From: an uncultured Elusimicrobiales bacterium
GTDB lineage: Bacteria > Elusimicrobiota > Elusimicrobia > Elusimicrobiales > Elusimicrobiaceae
Assembly (NCBI GenBank): GCA_905235355.1
Contig: CAJOLM010000005.1
Location: forward strand, 1 to 18,246
DNA length: 18,246 bases
Direction of reading: 5' to 3'
The stretch's first letter is position 1. The number at the start of each line of letters is the position of its first letter. A program made the position numbers and the translations under genes. Under the pieces are notes generated by a model. That model ran no database searches. It was not told where the DNA came from and saw only the letters and a program-made list of their open reading frames with translations. This document shows positions 13,044 to 18,246 of the stretch, one piece after another.

Positions 13044-13460
13044 ATGAAAGTAAAAAAATTAACCCCGCAAGCTTTATTACCCCGCCGCGCTCACCCGACG
13101 GATTCGGGCGCGGATTTATTCGCGGTAGAACGCACCGTACTGCCGCCGCACGCGATTACCCATGTACACACAGGGGTAGCCGTGGAACTGCCGGACAATA
13201 CGTCTGGGATTATCTGGGGCAAAAGTTCCGTAGAGAGCAAGGGCATCAAGGCCATGGCAGGCCTGGTGGACGCACCGTACCGCGGCGAATTAATTGTATG
13301 CATGTACAATTTAAACGATACAGAATTTGTATTTGAACAAGGTCAAAAAGTGGCGCAACTGGTTGTGCTGCCCACCTTATATCCGGAAATTGAAGAAGCA
13401 GCAGAACTGTCTGAAACAACCCGTGGCGCGGGCGGTTTTGGTAGTACCGGAAACAAATAA
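13044..13460 (+). CDS. dut: Deoxyuridine 5'-triphosphate nucleotidohydrolase (dUTPase)
   Basis: A 138-residue trimeric enzyme that cleaves dUTP to dUMP and pyrophosphate, which keeps uracil out of DNA and supplies dUMP for thymidylate. All five motifs are present: I DSGADLFA (20-27), II GKSS (59-62), III GLVDAPYRGEL (73-83) with catalytic D77 and the uracil-stacking Y79, IV GQKVAQLV (100-107), V RGAGGFGSTG (127-136). Motif III has AP where SD or PG is more common. The start is ATG at 13044, preceded by AGGAAA. The in-frame ATG at 13020 would overlap the preceding gene. It is followed by a strong terminator. Confidence 0.96.
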   Translation: MKVKKLTPQALLPRRAHPTDSGADLFAVERTVLPPHAITHVHTGVAVELPDNTSGIIWGKSSVESKGIKAMAGLVDAPYRGELIVCMYNLNDTEFVFEQGQKVAQLVVLPTLYPEIEEAAELSETTRGAGGFGSTGNK

Positions 13461-13485
13461 AATTCTGTCAACATCATTTCGCGAA

Positions 13486-13512
13486 AACCCCGGCTATATG
13501 CCGGGGTTTTTT
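13486..13512. terminator. Bidirectional terminator between dut and the short-leader pilin
   Basis: AACCCCGGC (13486-13494), loop TATAT, GCCGGGGTT (13500-13508), followed by a T6 run on the + strand for dut. Read on the - strand it begins right after the pilin stop and is followed by TTTTCGCG, so it probably serves both convergent genes. Confidence 0.9.
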
Positions 13513-13513
13513 A

Positions 13514-14050
13514 TCATGGATATAGCCAACCAATACTAGTACCACCCCACCCCACCCTGTGGCCCTTATTTGTTTCATTAGCACACACCTTCCAACTAAT
13601 ATCACTTTCGGTAGGTTTATCGTCCTTCCCGTAGGCAACACACCGCGCTTCATTAGTATAACTTGTACTATGTGTAAATCCGATAACGTGTGATAGAAAC
13701 TTAGTTTCATGATTTGTAATTGTTGCGCTAACATATGCACGACCATCTTGTTCGGACGTCAAGTAAATCGTCCCTGCGCTATAAGAAGCCGCACAATAAT
13801 CCTCATCACACCACGGCGCATCACTCAACCCCGGAATGCTAATATCCAGCTCATTAAGATACCGTGTATATTTACCATTGGCCATATAATATACTTCCTC
13901 AGCATCTGCAATACTTTTGGCAATTACTTTGGCCTGTGTATAGCGCGCCTTCCAAACCGCCAGTTGGTATTGCGGCAGTGCGATAGCTGCCAGTATGCCA
14001 ATAATAAGGACGACGACTAATAATTCAATGAGTGTAAAGGCTTTTTTCAT
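13514..14050 (-). CDS. Type IV pilin-like prepilin, short leader
   Basis: A 178-residue prepilin with a minimal leader, MKKA|FTLIELL. Cleavage is predicted after A4. The N-terminal helix is at 5-27 (FTLIELLVVVLIIGILAAIALPQY). The globular domain has cysteines in CDEDYC, ARCVAY and WKVCAN, four in all, giving two probable disulfides as in the other pilin. Post-helix blocks AEE.YYMANGKYT..L..LDI match the other pilin (AEETYYLANGEYTSDLEALDI), so the two are paralogues. GGGAG lies 7 nt before the ATG. The promoter is near-identical to that of the other pilin, but the 5' leader is only ~33 nt and has no palindromes. Whether it forms pili or a pseudopilus cannot be told here, as no assembly genes are in the window. 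Confidence 0.9.
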   Translation of the reverse strand: MKKAFTLIELLVVVLIIGILAAIALPQYQLAVWKARYTQAKVIAKSIADAEEVYYMANGKYTRYLNELDISIPGLSDAPWCDEDYCAASYSAGTIYLTSEQDGRAYVSATITNHETKFLSHVIGFTHSTSYTNEARCVAYGKDDKPTESDISWKVCANETNKGHRVGWGGTSIGWLYP

Positions 14051-14089
14051 AATATTTCTCCCTTCGTAATTTTACTACCATACCCCCGT

Positions 14090-14117
14090 ATTGTACCAAA
14101 AAAAAAAAACAAGTCAA
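14090..14117 (-). promoter_or_regulatory. Second pilin promoter with a T12 run in its spacer
   Basis: On the - strand: TTGACT (14117-14112), a 16-nt spacer with twelve T, TACAAT (14095-14090). The predicted start is near 14083. It belongs to the 48-nt block shared with 4822-4869, which differs at only two positions (14096 and 14119). Confidence 0.85.
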
Positions 14118-14174
14118 GGCCTATTTTGCCCCATTATGTGCGTTCTGTTTTTACTCTCTTTTTTCAACAAAAAA

Positions 14175-14204
14175 AGGAACGCAAGGGCCAGCCCTTGCGT
14201 TCCT
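14175..14204 (-). terminator. Terminator of pgm
   Basis: A perfect 14-bp complementary pair (AGGAACGCAAGGGC and its complement) with a tiny loop. On the - strand it is followed by TTTTTT and then GTTG. It lies 20 nt past the pgm stop. Confidence 0.9.
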
Positions 14205-14224
14205 CTGCAATTAGTTTTTATAAG

Positions 14225-15772
14225 CTATACACCAAAGTATTTGCGGCCTTCTGCAATAATGGTCTGCAAATGCGCCTCATCCCGGAAACTCTCCGCGTAA
14301 AACTTAAGGATATTTTCCGTACCACTCGGGCGCACCAAAAACCAAGAGTCTTGCAAGTAAACCTTGATGCCGTCCGTATCGCGCACGGCGGTTACTTTCT
14401 CGCCCGCCACTTGCGTCAAATCTTTCAAGTCCTCTTTCTTAAAGCTTTTGACGCGCTGTTTGGCAGCCTCGTCCGTGGGCACATCCACACGCGTATATAC
14501 CGGCGTGCCGTGCTGTTTGGTCAGCCCTTGATAAAGCGCAGCAATATCGCCTTTTTTAGACGCAATTTCCAGCAGCAAACATACCGCCAGTATGCCGTCT
14601 TTTTCCGGCGTCCAACCGCTTAAGCTCATGCCTGCGCTTTCTTCTCCGGCCAAAATATAGCGTCCGTGTACAATGCCGTCCACAAAATACTTAAAACCGA
14701 CATTGACCTCATCAATGCTAAATCCCGCCGCCGCTGCAATTTTATCCAGCAGCATGGTCGTGCCTAATGTGCGGCCGATTTGCATGCCGGCTTTGTGCGC
14801 GCGGGTTTGAATTAAATAATCCGCCGCTACACACAGCGCGTGATTGGGCGAAATGAGTCCGCCTGTTTTGGTCGCGCAGCCAAAGCGGTCTGCGTCCGGG
14901 TCGCTGGCTCCGGCAAAATCATACTCGCCCGATTGCACCAGGTCAATGAGCGGCTTCATAGGATAGACAGATGACGGGTCCATGCGGATTTTGCCGTCGT
15001 GGTCAATCGGGATAAAATAGAAAGTCGGGTCTTGTGTTTCGTTCACAATGTGCAAATTATCCAGCCCGTATTTTGCTTTAATCGCGCGGTAAAAAGGCAA
15101 GCTCGTTCCGCCCAGCGGATGAATAGCCGCCTTCAGCCCGGCCTTTTTAATCGCGGCAAAATCAATCATTTTCCCCAACGCTTCCACATACGGAGTGATA
15201 ACGTCCGTTGTGCGCACCAGCCCTTTTTGGCGCGCCTCCTCTAGCGGCATACGTTTAATGCGCGCCGGATTTTTTAAATATTCATTGGCGTATTTTTCAA
15301 TGCGGCTGGTGAGTTCCGAGCCCGCCGGACCGCCATGTGACGGATTATATTTAAGCCCCATATCCTGTGGCGGATTGTGGCTGGCCGTTCCATTTAAACA
15401 TGCGCTTGCCCGGCCATTAATAATTTCAAAAGAAAATACAGGCGTCGGCAGCGGGATATCCGGCAAAATAACTTCTAGTCCGTTTCCGGCTAATACTTCA
15501 GCACATAATTTTGCGGTCGTAGCAGACATCAAACGCGTGTCTCCCCCGCACAAAATCGGCCCGGCGATTTTATCTTTCAAATGAATTTGCGCTACCGCTT
15601 GCGCAATTGCCAGCGCGTGGGCAGCGGCAAACCCGCGGCCTAATTGCCCGCGGTGACCCGACGTGCCAAACTTTACCGGAGCGATTTCTCCGTCCGGCTC
15701 CCAGAATAACTGTTGTAATTTTTCCACATCAATGCGTTGTTTTGTTAATGTACCAGCCAATGGACTTACCAT
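14225..15772 (-). CDS. pgm: Phosphoglucomutase (alpha-D-glucose specific type)
   Basis: A 515-residue enzyme that interconverts glucose-1-phosphate and glucose-6-phosphate, linking glycolysis to glycogen and UDP-glucose synthesis. KFGTSGHRG is at 34-42. The phosphoserine loop GTASHNPPQDMGLKYNP is at 128-144, with the active serine S131. The metal-binding DPDADRFG, the sugar-binding GEESAGMS and the phosphate-binding RPSGTEN follow in order. The resemblance is to the E. coli Pgm type (about 546 residues). The start is ATG at 15772, backed by AGGAGG 8 nt upstream. The longer frame to 15877 runs through the promoter. It is divergent from the outer-membrane protein gene. Confidence 0.94.
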   Translation of the reverse strand: MVSPLAGTLTKQRIDVEKLQQLFWEPDGEIAPVKFGTSGHRGQLGRGFAAAHALAIAQAVAQIHLKDKIAGPILCGGDTRLMSATTAKLCAEVLAGNGLEVILPDIPLPTPVFSFEIINGRASACLNGTASHNPPQDMGLKYNPSHGGPAGSELTSRIEKYANEYLKNPARIKRMPLEEARQKGLVRTTDVITPYVEALGKMIDFAAIKKAGLKAAIHPLGGTSLPFYRAIKAKYGLDNLHIVNETQDPTFYFIPIDHDGKIRMDPSSVYPMKPLIDLVQSGEYDFAGASDPDADRFGCATKTGGLISPNHALCVAADYLIQTRAHKAGMQIGRTLGTTMLLDKIAAAAGFSIDEVNVGFKYFVDGIVHGRYILAGEESAGMSLSGWTPEKDGILAVCLLLEIASKKGDIAALYQGLTKQHGTPVYTRVDVPTDEAAKQRVKSFKKEDLKDLTQVAGEKVTAVRDTDGIKVYLQDSWFLVRPSGTENILKFYAESFRDEAHLQTIIAEGRKYFGV

Positions 15773-15800
15773 AAAATATGCCTCCTGCTTAGTTGCGCCC

Positions 15801-15829
15801 TTGCACAGGGCCTTATCTTTTTCTATGAT
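15801..15829 (+). promoter_or_regulatory. Promoter of the outer-membrane protein/murB operon
   Basis: TTGCAC (15801-15806), 17-nt spacer, TATGAT (15824-15829), a good sigma70-type match. The start near 15836 gives a ~30-nt leader with AGGAAC before the ATG. Confidence 0.75.
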
Positions 15830-15853
15830 ATGATATGTAGGAAAATTTATCAA
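15825..15853 (-). promoter_or_regulatory. Promoter of pgm, overlapping the divergent promoter
   Basis: On the - strand: TTGATA (15853-15848), 17-nt spacer, TATCAT (15830-15825). Its -10 box covers the same bases as the -10 of the opposite promoter. An alternative TATCAT at 15835-15830 has a poorer spacer. Confidence 0.7.
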
Positions 15854-15865
15854 TAGGAACTTTAC

Positions 15866-16561
15866 ATGAAAAAACAACTGTTTGTCTTGTTTGCCTTGTT
15901 GTCATTCGCGCTGCCTGTCAGTGCCAGCAATATGAGTGATGACTTTAAAAGTCATTATACCGGTAGCAATTTAGCTGCTTACAACCGTGATATTTCCAAC
16001 TTGATTGGTATGGCAGATTTCCACACGGCTAAAGGGACCACCTTCCCGGGATTTGACGTGGGTGCTACTCTCACCGCGGTTAAAACCTCTAGCGCAAACT
16101 TCTCCGACAAAAACTACTTTTATGCGCCGTTTATTACCGCCGAAACCAAGCTGCCCTTTTTCGGTGTTAGTGTAGCAGCCCGCGGCACCAGCTTTGACGA
16201 TTTCAAATCCATCGGCGGCGGACTGAAATGGACACAAAAACTTGCCATATTTAACTTGGCCGGTGCCATGTTTTATGATCATTTTTCTACTGATTACTAT
16301 CGTGGAAATCACTACTCTGCCTCTGGTATGGCTTCGGTAGATGTATTATTTATCACTCCGTTTGTGGGCATTGGATATGACAACAGCAAATTAACCGTTA
16401 AAAGCCTGGATTCTTATTCCGGCGACAATACGACAAATGGCACTTTCCGTGCCACTGCCGGTGTGAATTTGCATCCGCTGCCGTTTGTCTATCTGTTCGG
16501 AGCATACACCTATACGAAAGACAATCACGGCTTTCAAGGCGGGCTTGGTATCAGCTTCTAG
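15866..16561 (+). CDS. Outer-membrane beta-barrel-like protein
   Basis: A 231-residue exported protein. The signal peptide MKKQLFVLFALLSFALPVSA ends near residue 20. The mature part has alternating aromatic/hydrophobic strands (YFYAPFITAETKLP, SIGGGLKWTQKLAIFNLAGAMFY, ITPFVGIGYD, FVYLFGAYTYT). It ends in phenylalanine after GGLGISF, the C-terminal signature of barrels inserted by BamA. The size fits a barrel of about 8-10 strands. Function is unknown; no channel or enzyme motif is seen. The promoter is at 15801-15829, with AGGAAC 8 nt before the ATG. murB starts one base after its stop. Confidence 0.75.
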   Translation: MKKQLFVLFALLSFALPVSASNMSDDFKSHYTGSNLAAYNRDISNLIGMADFHTAKGTTFPGFDVGATLTAVKTSSANFSDKNYFYAPFITAETKLPFFGVSVAARGTSFDDFKSIGGGLKWTQKLAIFNLAGAMFYDHFSTDYYRGNHYSASGMASVDVLFITPFVGIGYDNSKLTVKSLDSYSGDNTTNGTFRATAGVNLHPLPFVYLFGAYTYTKDNHGFQGGLGISF

Positions 16562-16562
16562 T

Positions 16563-17465
16563 ATGGATTTTAAAAAAGAGCTTTCCGCTTATTTCAAAGA
16601 GCAATGTCTTTTTGATGAACCCATGGACCGTCACACAACATATCGTGCTGGCGGTCCGGCGGAAGCTTATGTATATCCCCAAACACGGGAAGATTGGAGC
16701 TTTGTACTAAAACTGGCGCGCACGGAAAATGTTCCGCTGCGCGTCATTGGTTTTGGCTCCAATATCTTAGTGGGCAGCCGCGGCATTGGCGGGATTATTT
16801 GTTCCACCAAACGCCTCAGTCAAATTTCTATTCAAGACGGACGCTTAATTGCCCAAGCCGGGGCGGCTTTGGACAAAGCGTGCGAATTATCCGTACAAGC
16901 CGCACTTGGCGGTATGGAAAAATTATCCGGCATACCGGGCAGCATTGGCGGAGCCGTATATATGAACGCGGGCGCGTTCGGGCAAGAAACATTTGATACG
17001 CTTGAATATGTGGAAACGATTGACCTGGATGGCCGCCCCGAAGTGTTACTGAAAAAAGATTTGCCGCACGGATACCGCCATGTGGAAGGGCTGGAGGACA
17101 AAATTGTACTGGCCGCCGGATTTACTTTATCCGCCGGAGATTTTGCCGCGCTAACCGAAGCGCGCAATTTGATTTTACACAAACGCATGGAAAAACAACC
17201 GCTGGAATTTCCGTCTGCGGGCAGCGTATTTAAACGCCCGGTAGGGGATTATGCCTCGCGCCTGATTGACGAGGCGGGTCTGCGCGGATTAAGTATTGGC
17301 GGGGCAAAAGTGTCTGAAAAGCACGCCGGATTTATTGTCAATTTTAATCACGCCACGCCGGAAGATATCAAAAATTTGATGAACGAAGTCAAACGCCAAG
17401 TGAAGGAAAAAAGCGGCATAGAGCTGGAGCTGGAGCAAATTTTGTGGGGCCAGTTTGCTGCGTAA
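16563..17465 (+). CDS. murB: UDP-N-acetylenolpyruvoylglucosamine reductase
   Basis: A 300-residue flavoenzyme that reduces UDP-GlcNAc-enolpyruvate to UDP-MurNAc with NADPH, the second committed step of peptidoglycan synthesis. THTTYR-like HTTYRAGGPA is at 24-33, FAD-binding GFGSNIL at 63-69 and GIPGSIGGAVYMNAGAFG at 123-140. The proton-donor serine is in SAGSVFKRP (218-226, S221). The C-terminal Glu is in ELELE before QILWG. The length and the lack of an extra insertion point to the shorter type II form. The start is ATG at 16563, one base after the preceding stop. No Shine-Dalgarno is visible, so translation is likely coupled. The frame open further upstream overlaps the outer-membrane protein gene and is not used. 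Confidence 0.95.
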   Translation: MDFKKELSAYFKEQCLFDEPMDRHTTYRAGGPAEAYVYPQTREDWSFVLKLARTENVPLRVIGFGSNILVGSRGIGGIICSTKRLSQISIQDGRLIAQAGAALDKACELSVQAALGGMEKLSGIPGSIGGAVYMNAGAFGQETFDTLEYVETIDLDGRPEVLLKKDLPHGYRHVEGLEDKIVLAAGFTLSAGDFAALTEARNLILHKRMEKQPLEFPSAGSVFKRPVGDYASRLIDEAGLRGLSIGGAKVSEKHAGFIVNFNHATPEDIKNLMNEVKRQVKEKSGIELELEQILWGQFAA

Positions 17466-17499
17466 ATTTGGCACGATATCCGGCGGAAACAACAAAAAA

Positions 17500-17528
17500 T
17501 TGACGCGTCAAAAATAAGTTGCTATAAT
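17500..17528 (+). promoter_or_regulatory. Strong promoter of tRNA-Asp
   Basis: TTGACG (17500-17505), 17-nt spacer, TATAAT (17523-17528), 26 nt before the tRNA. The palindrome TTGACGCGTCAA covers the -35 box. Confidence 0.9.
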
Positions 17529-17554
17529 ATAAGTACTTGAAAATTTAAGTCGTT

Positions 17555-17630
17555 GGAGTCGTGGTGTAGCCTGGTCTAACACGCTGCCCTGTCAAGGCAG
17601 AGACCGCGGGTTCGAATCCCGTCGACTCCG
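17555..17630 (+). tRNA. tRNA-Asp (GTC)
   Basis: A 76-nt cloverleaf. The acceptor arms are GGAGTCG and CGACTCC with discriminator G17630. The anticodon stem is CTGCC/GGCAG with loop CTGTCAA and anticodon GTC at 17591-17593. The T-arm carries GGTTCGAATCC. CCA is not encoded. The promoter lies just upstream and a terminator follows. Confidence 0.96.
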
Positions 17631-17657
17631 TATTTTAGTTTTCAATTTTCAGCATTT

Positions 17658-17694
17658 ATCCCCGTTAGGCATTTTGCCCGACGAGGATTTTTTT
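17658..17694 (+). terminator. Terminator of tRNA-Asp
   Basis: An imperfect stem (ATCCCCGTTAGGC at 17658-17670, GCCCGACGAGGAT at 17676-17688) with loop ATTTT, then seven T. It is the only T-run hairpin in the gap. The rest of 17695-17797 shows no gene, only a 12-nt palindrome ATTTTGCAAAAT at 17737-17748. Confidence 0.7.
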
Positions 17695-17797
17695 GTGAAC
17701 CACTTTGAGCATGCGGTTTTGAGCGTATTTTTGGGAATTTTGCAAAATCTTTTGTTTTTATGCTGACTGGACTGAGTAGGAAGTCGCGCACTTGCGA

Positions 17798-18246
17798 TTA
17801 TTTATAGAAGATTTGCTCTTGTTCTTGCCAGTTTGAGGACTTTATTGAGAGCAATTTCTTAAGCGTACAATCGGCGGGTTGGGTGCCACTTAGGATAGAG
17901 CGTACGATCTTTGGTGATAAAAAACTTAAATTGAGGATTCTGCGGACATATTGTACGCATACCTTCTCTCCATTGGCTATTTCTTGGGTAGTTTTACCGT
18001 CCAATATTTTTTGGTGCCATGTGTAGGCCTGATTTAAGATTTTGATAAGTTCTTTATTGGATTGTTTTGTGGGTTGGATAAACTGCCCCACAATAACCTT
18101 GGCCCCATTGGCTACTGTTCCTATACGATATGTTTCCGTATAGGTGTTTTCATGTTTTAGTTTCTCGGATTTGAGCATGCTCATTTCTCTATTCTCATAA
18201 ATGGCATTTAATAGTTCAGTTACTTGCTCTTGATGTAGCGTAATTT
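17798..18246 (-). CDS. C-terminal part of a serine-recombinase-like protein (runs off the window)
   Basis: The frame is open from the window edge to the stop at 17798 (about 148 residues seen). An ATG at 18184 would give a 128-residue protein, but the frame continues upstream without a stop, so a longer gene is more likely. The tail pattern, W(H/K)..L..G....EIA..E.V...YVRRIL.L.FLSP.IV..IL.G.QP...TL..LL......W.EQ, is the one I know from the C-terminal ends of phage-type serine recombinases and related small proteins, with a helix-turn-helix at about QEIANGEKVCVQYVRRILNL. The catalytic N-terminal domain, if present, lies outside. The gene points toward tRNA-Asp, 168 nt away. Codon use is more AT-rich than the housekeeping genes, which suggests transfer. 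Confidence 0.6.
   Translation of the reverse strand, partial: ITLHQEQVTELLNAIYENREMSMLKSEKLKHENTYTETYRIGTVANGAKVIVGQFIQPTKQSNKELIKILNQAYTWHQKILDGKTTQEIANGEKVCVQYVRRILNLSFLSPKIVRSILSGTQPADCTLKKLLSIKSSNWQEQEQIFYK

Noticed and set aside
14091..14300. Open frame on the + strand across the pilin promoter and pgm terminator
   Set aside because: It runs through a promoter block and a perfect terminator hairpin and then antisense to pgm.
17737..17748. ATTTTGCAAAAT palindrome as a dif or att core
   Set aside because: It does not match the dif consensus known to me and no second copy is seen in the window. It is mentioned only as a lead for the recombinase.

Overview
The window looks like a chromosomal segment of a Gram-negative, probably gut-associated Elusimicrobiota bacterium. 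The basis is two type IV pilin-like genes with near-identical MKKAFTLIELLVVVLIIGILAA-type N-termini, an OmpA/Pal lipoprotein, a beta-barrel-like outer-membrane protein and the overall gene style. This is inference from family resemblance, about 60% sure. The first ~840 bases are much more AT-rich and look like Firmicutes/Mollicutes DNA. They meet the rest abruptly at about 830-843, exactly at the 3' edge of the trxB terminator, so they are either a chimeric assembly join or a very recent insertion.

Layout. (1) 1-840, + strand: a partial gene tail and two small membrane-anchored proteins, the second cut off at the junction. (2) 844-3890, - strand: MFS transporter, BofA-like membrane protein, maf and trxB, closely packed, with a trxB terminator. 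(3) 3937-4857, - strand: a type IV pilin with an unusually long leader, a ~207-nt 5' UTR packed with palindromic repeats, and a promoter with a T12 spacer. (4) 4891-9630, - strand: a seven-gene operon yceD-rpmF-plsX-fabG-acpP-rnc-ankyrin protein, with promoter and terminator. (5) 9671-10297: a Pal-like lipoprotein with its own promoter and terminator. (6) 10265-10690: a gene-poor AT-rich region with five perfect DnaA boxes, a candidate replication origin. (7) 10637-13512: a degenerate esterase-like secreted protein (-), a 52-aa small ORF (+), a HEAT-like secreted protein and dut (+), closed by a bidirectional terminator. (8) 13514-14129: a second pilin with the same T12 promoter. (9) 14175-17465: pgm (-) divergent from an outer-membrane protein plus murB (+), with overlapping promoters. 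(10) 17500-18246: tRNA-Asp with a strong promoter, then the C-terminal part of a serine-recombinase-like gene running off the window.

Most genes are housekeeping: ribosome, fatty acid and phospholipid synthesis, RNA processing, nucleotide pool cleaning, redox, cell wall. The unusual biology is in the pilin genes and in the control signals. Both pilin promoters are 46/48 identical and have a 12-T run in the -35/-10 spacer, which could slip and vary expression. One pilin mRNA carries a family of ~31-nt palindromes, two of which lie in frame inside the coding sequence and build much of its extra-long leader. At least three genes, perhaps four, have a -10 hexamer exactly 6 nt before the ATG and no Shine-Dalgarno, which suggests leaderless mRNAs. 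The five DnaA boxes mark a possible oriC with no dnaA beside it.
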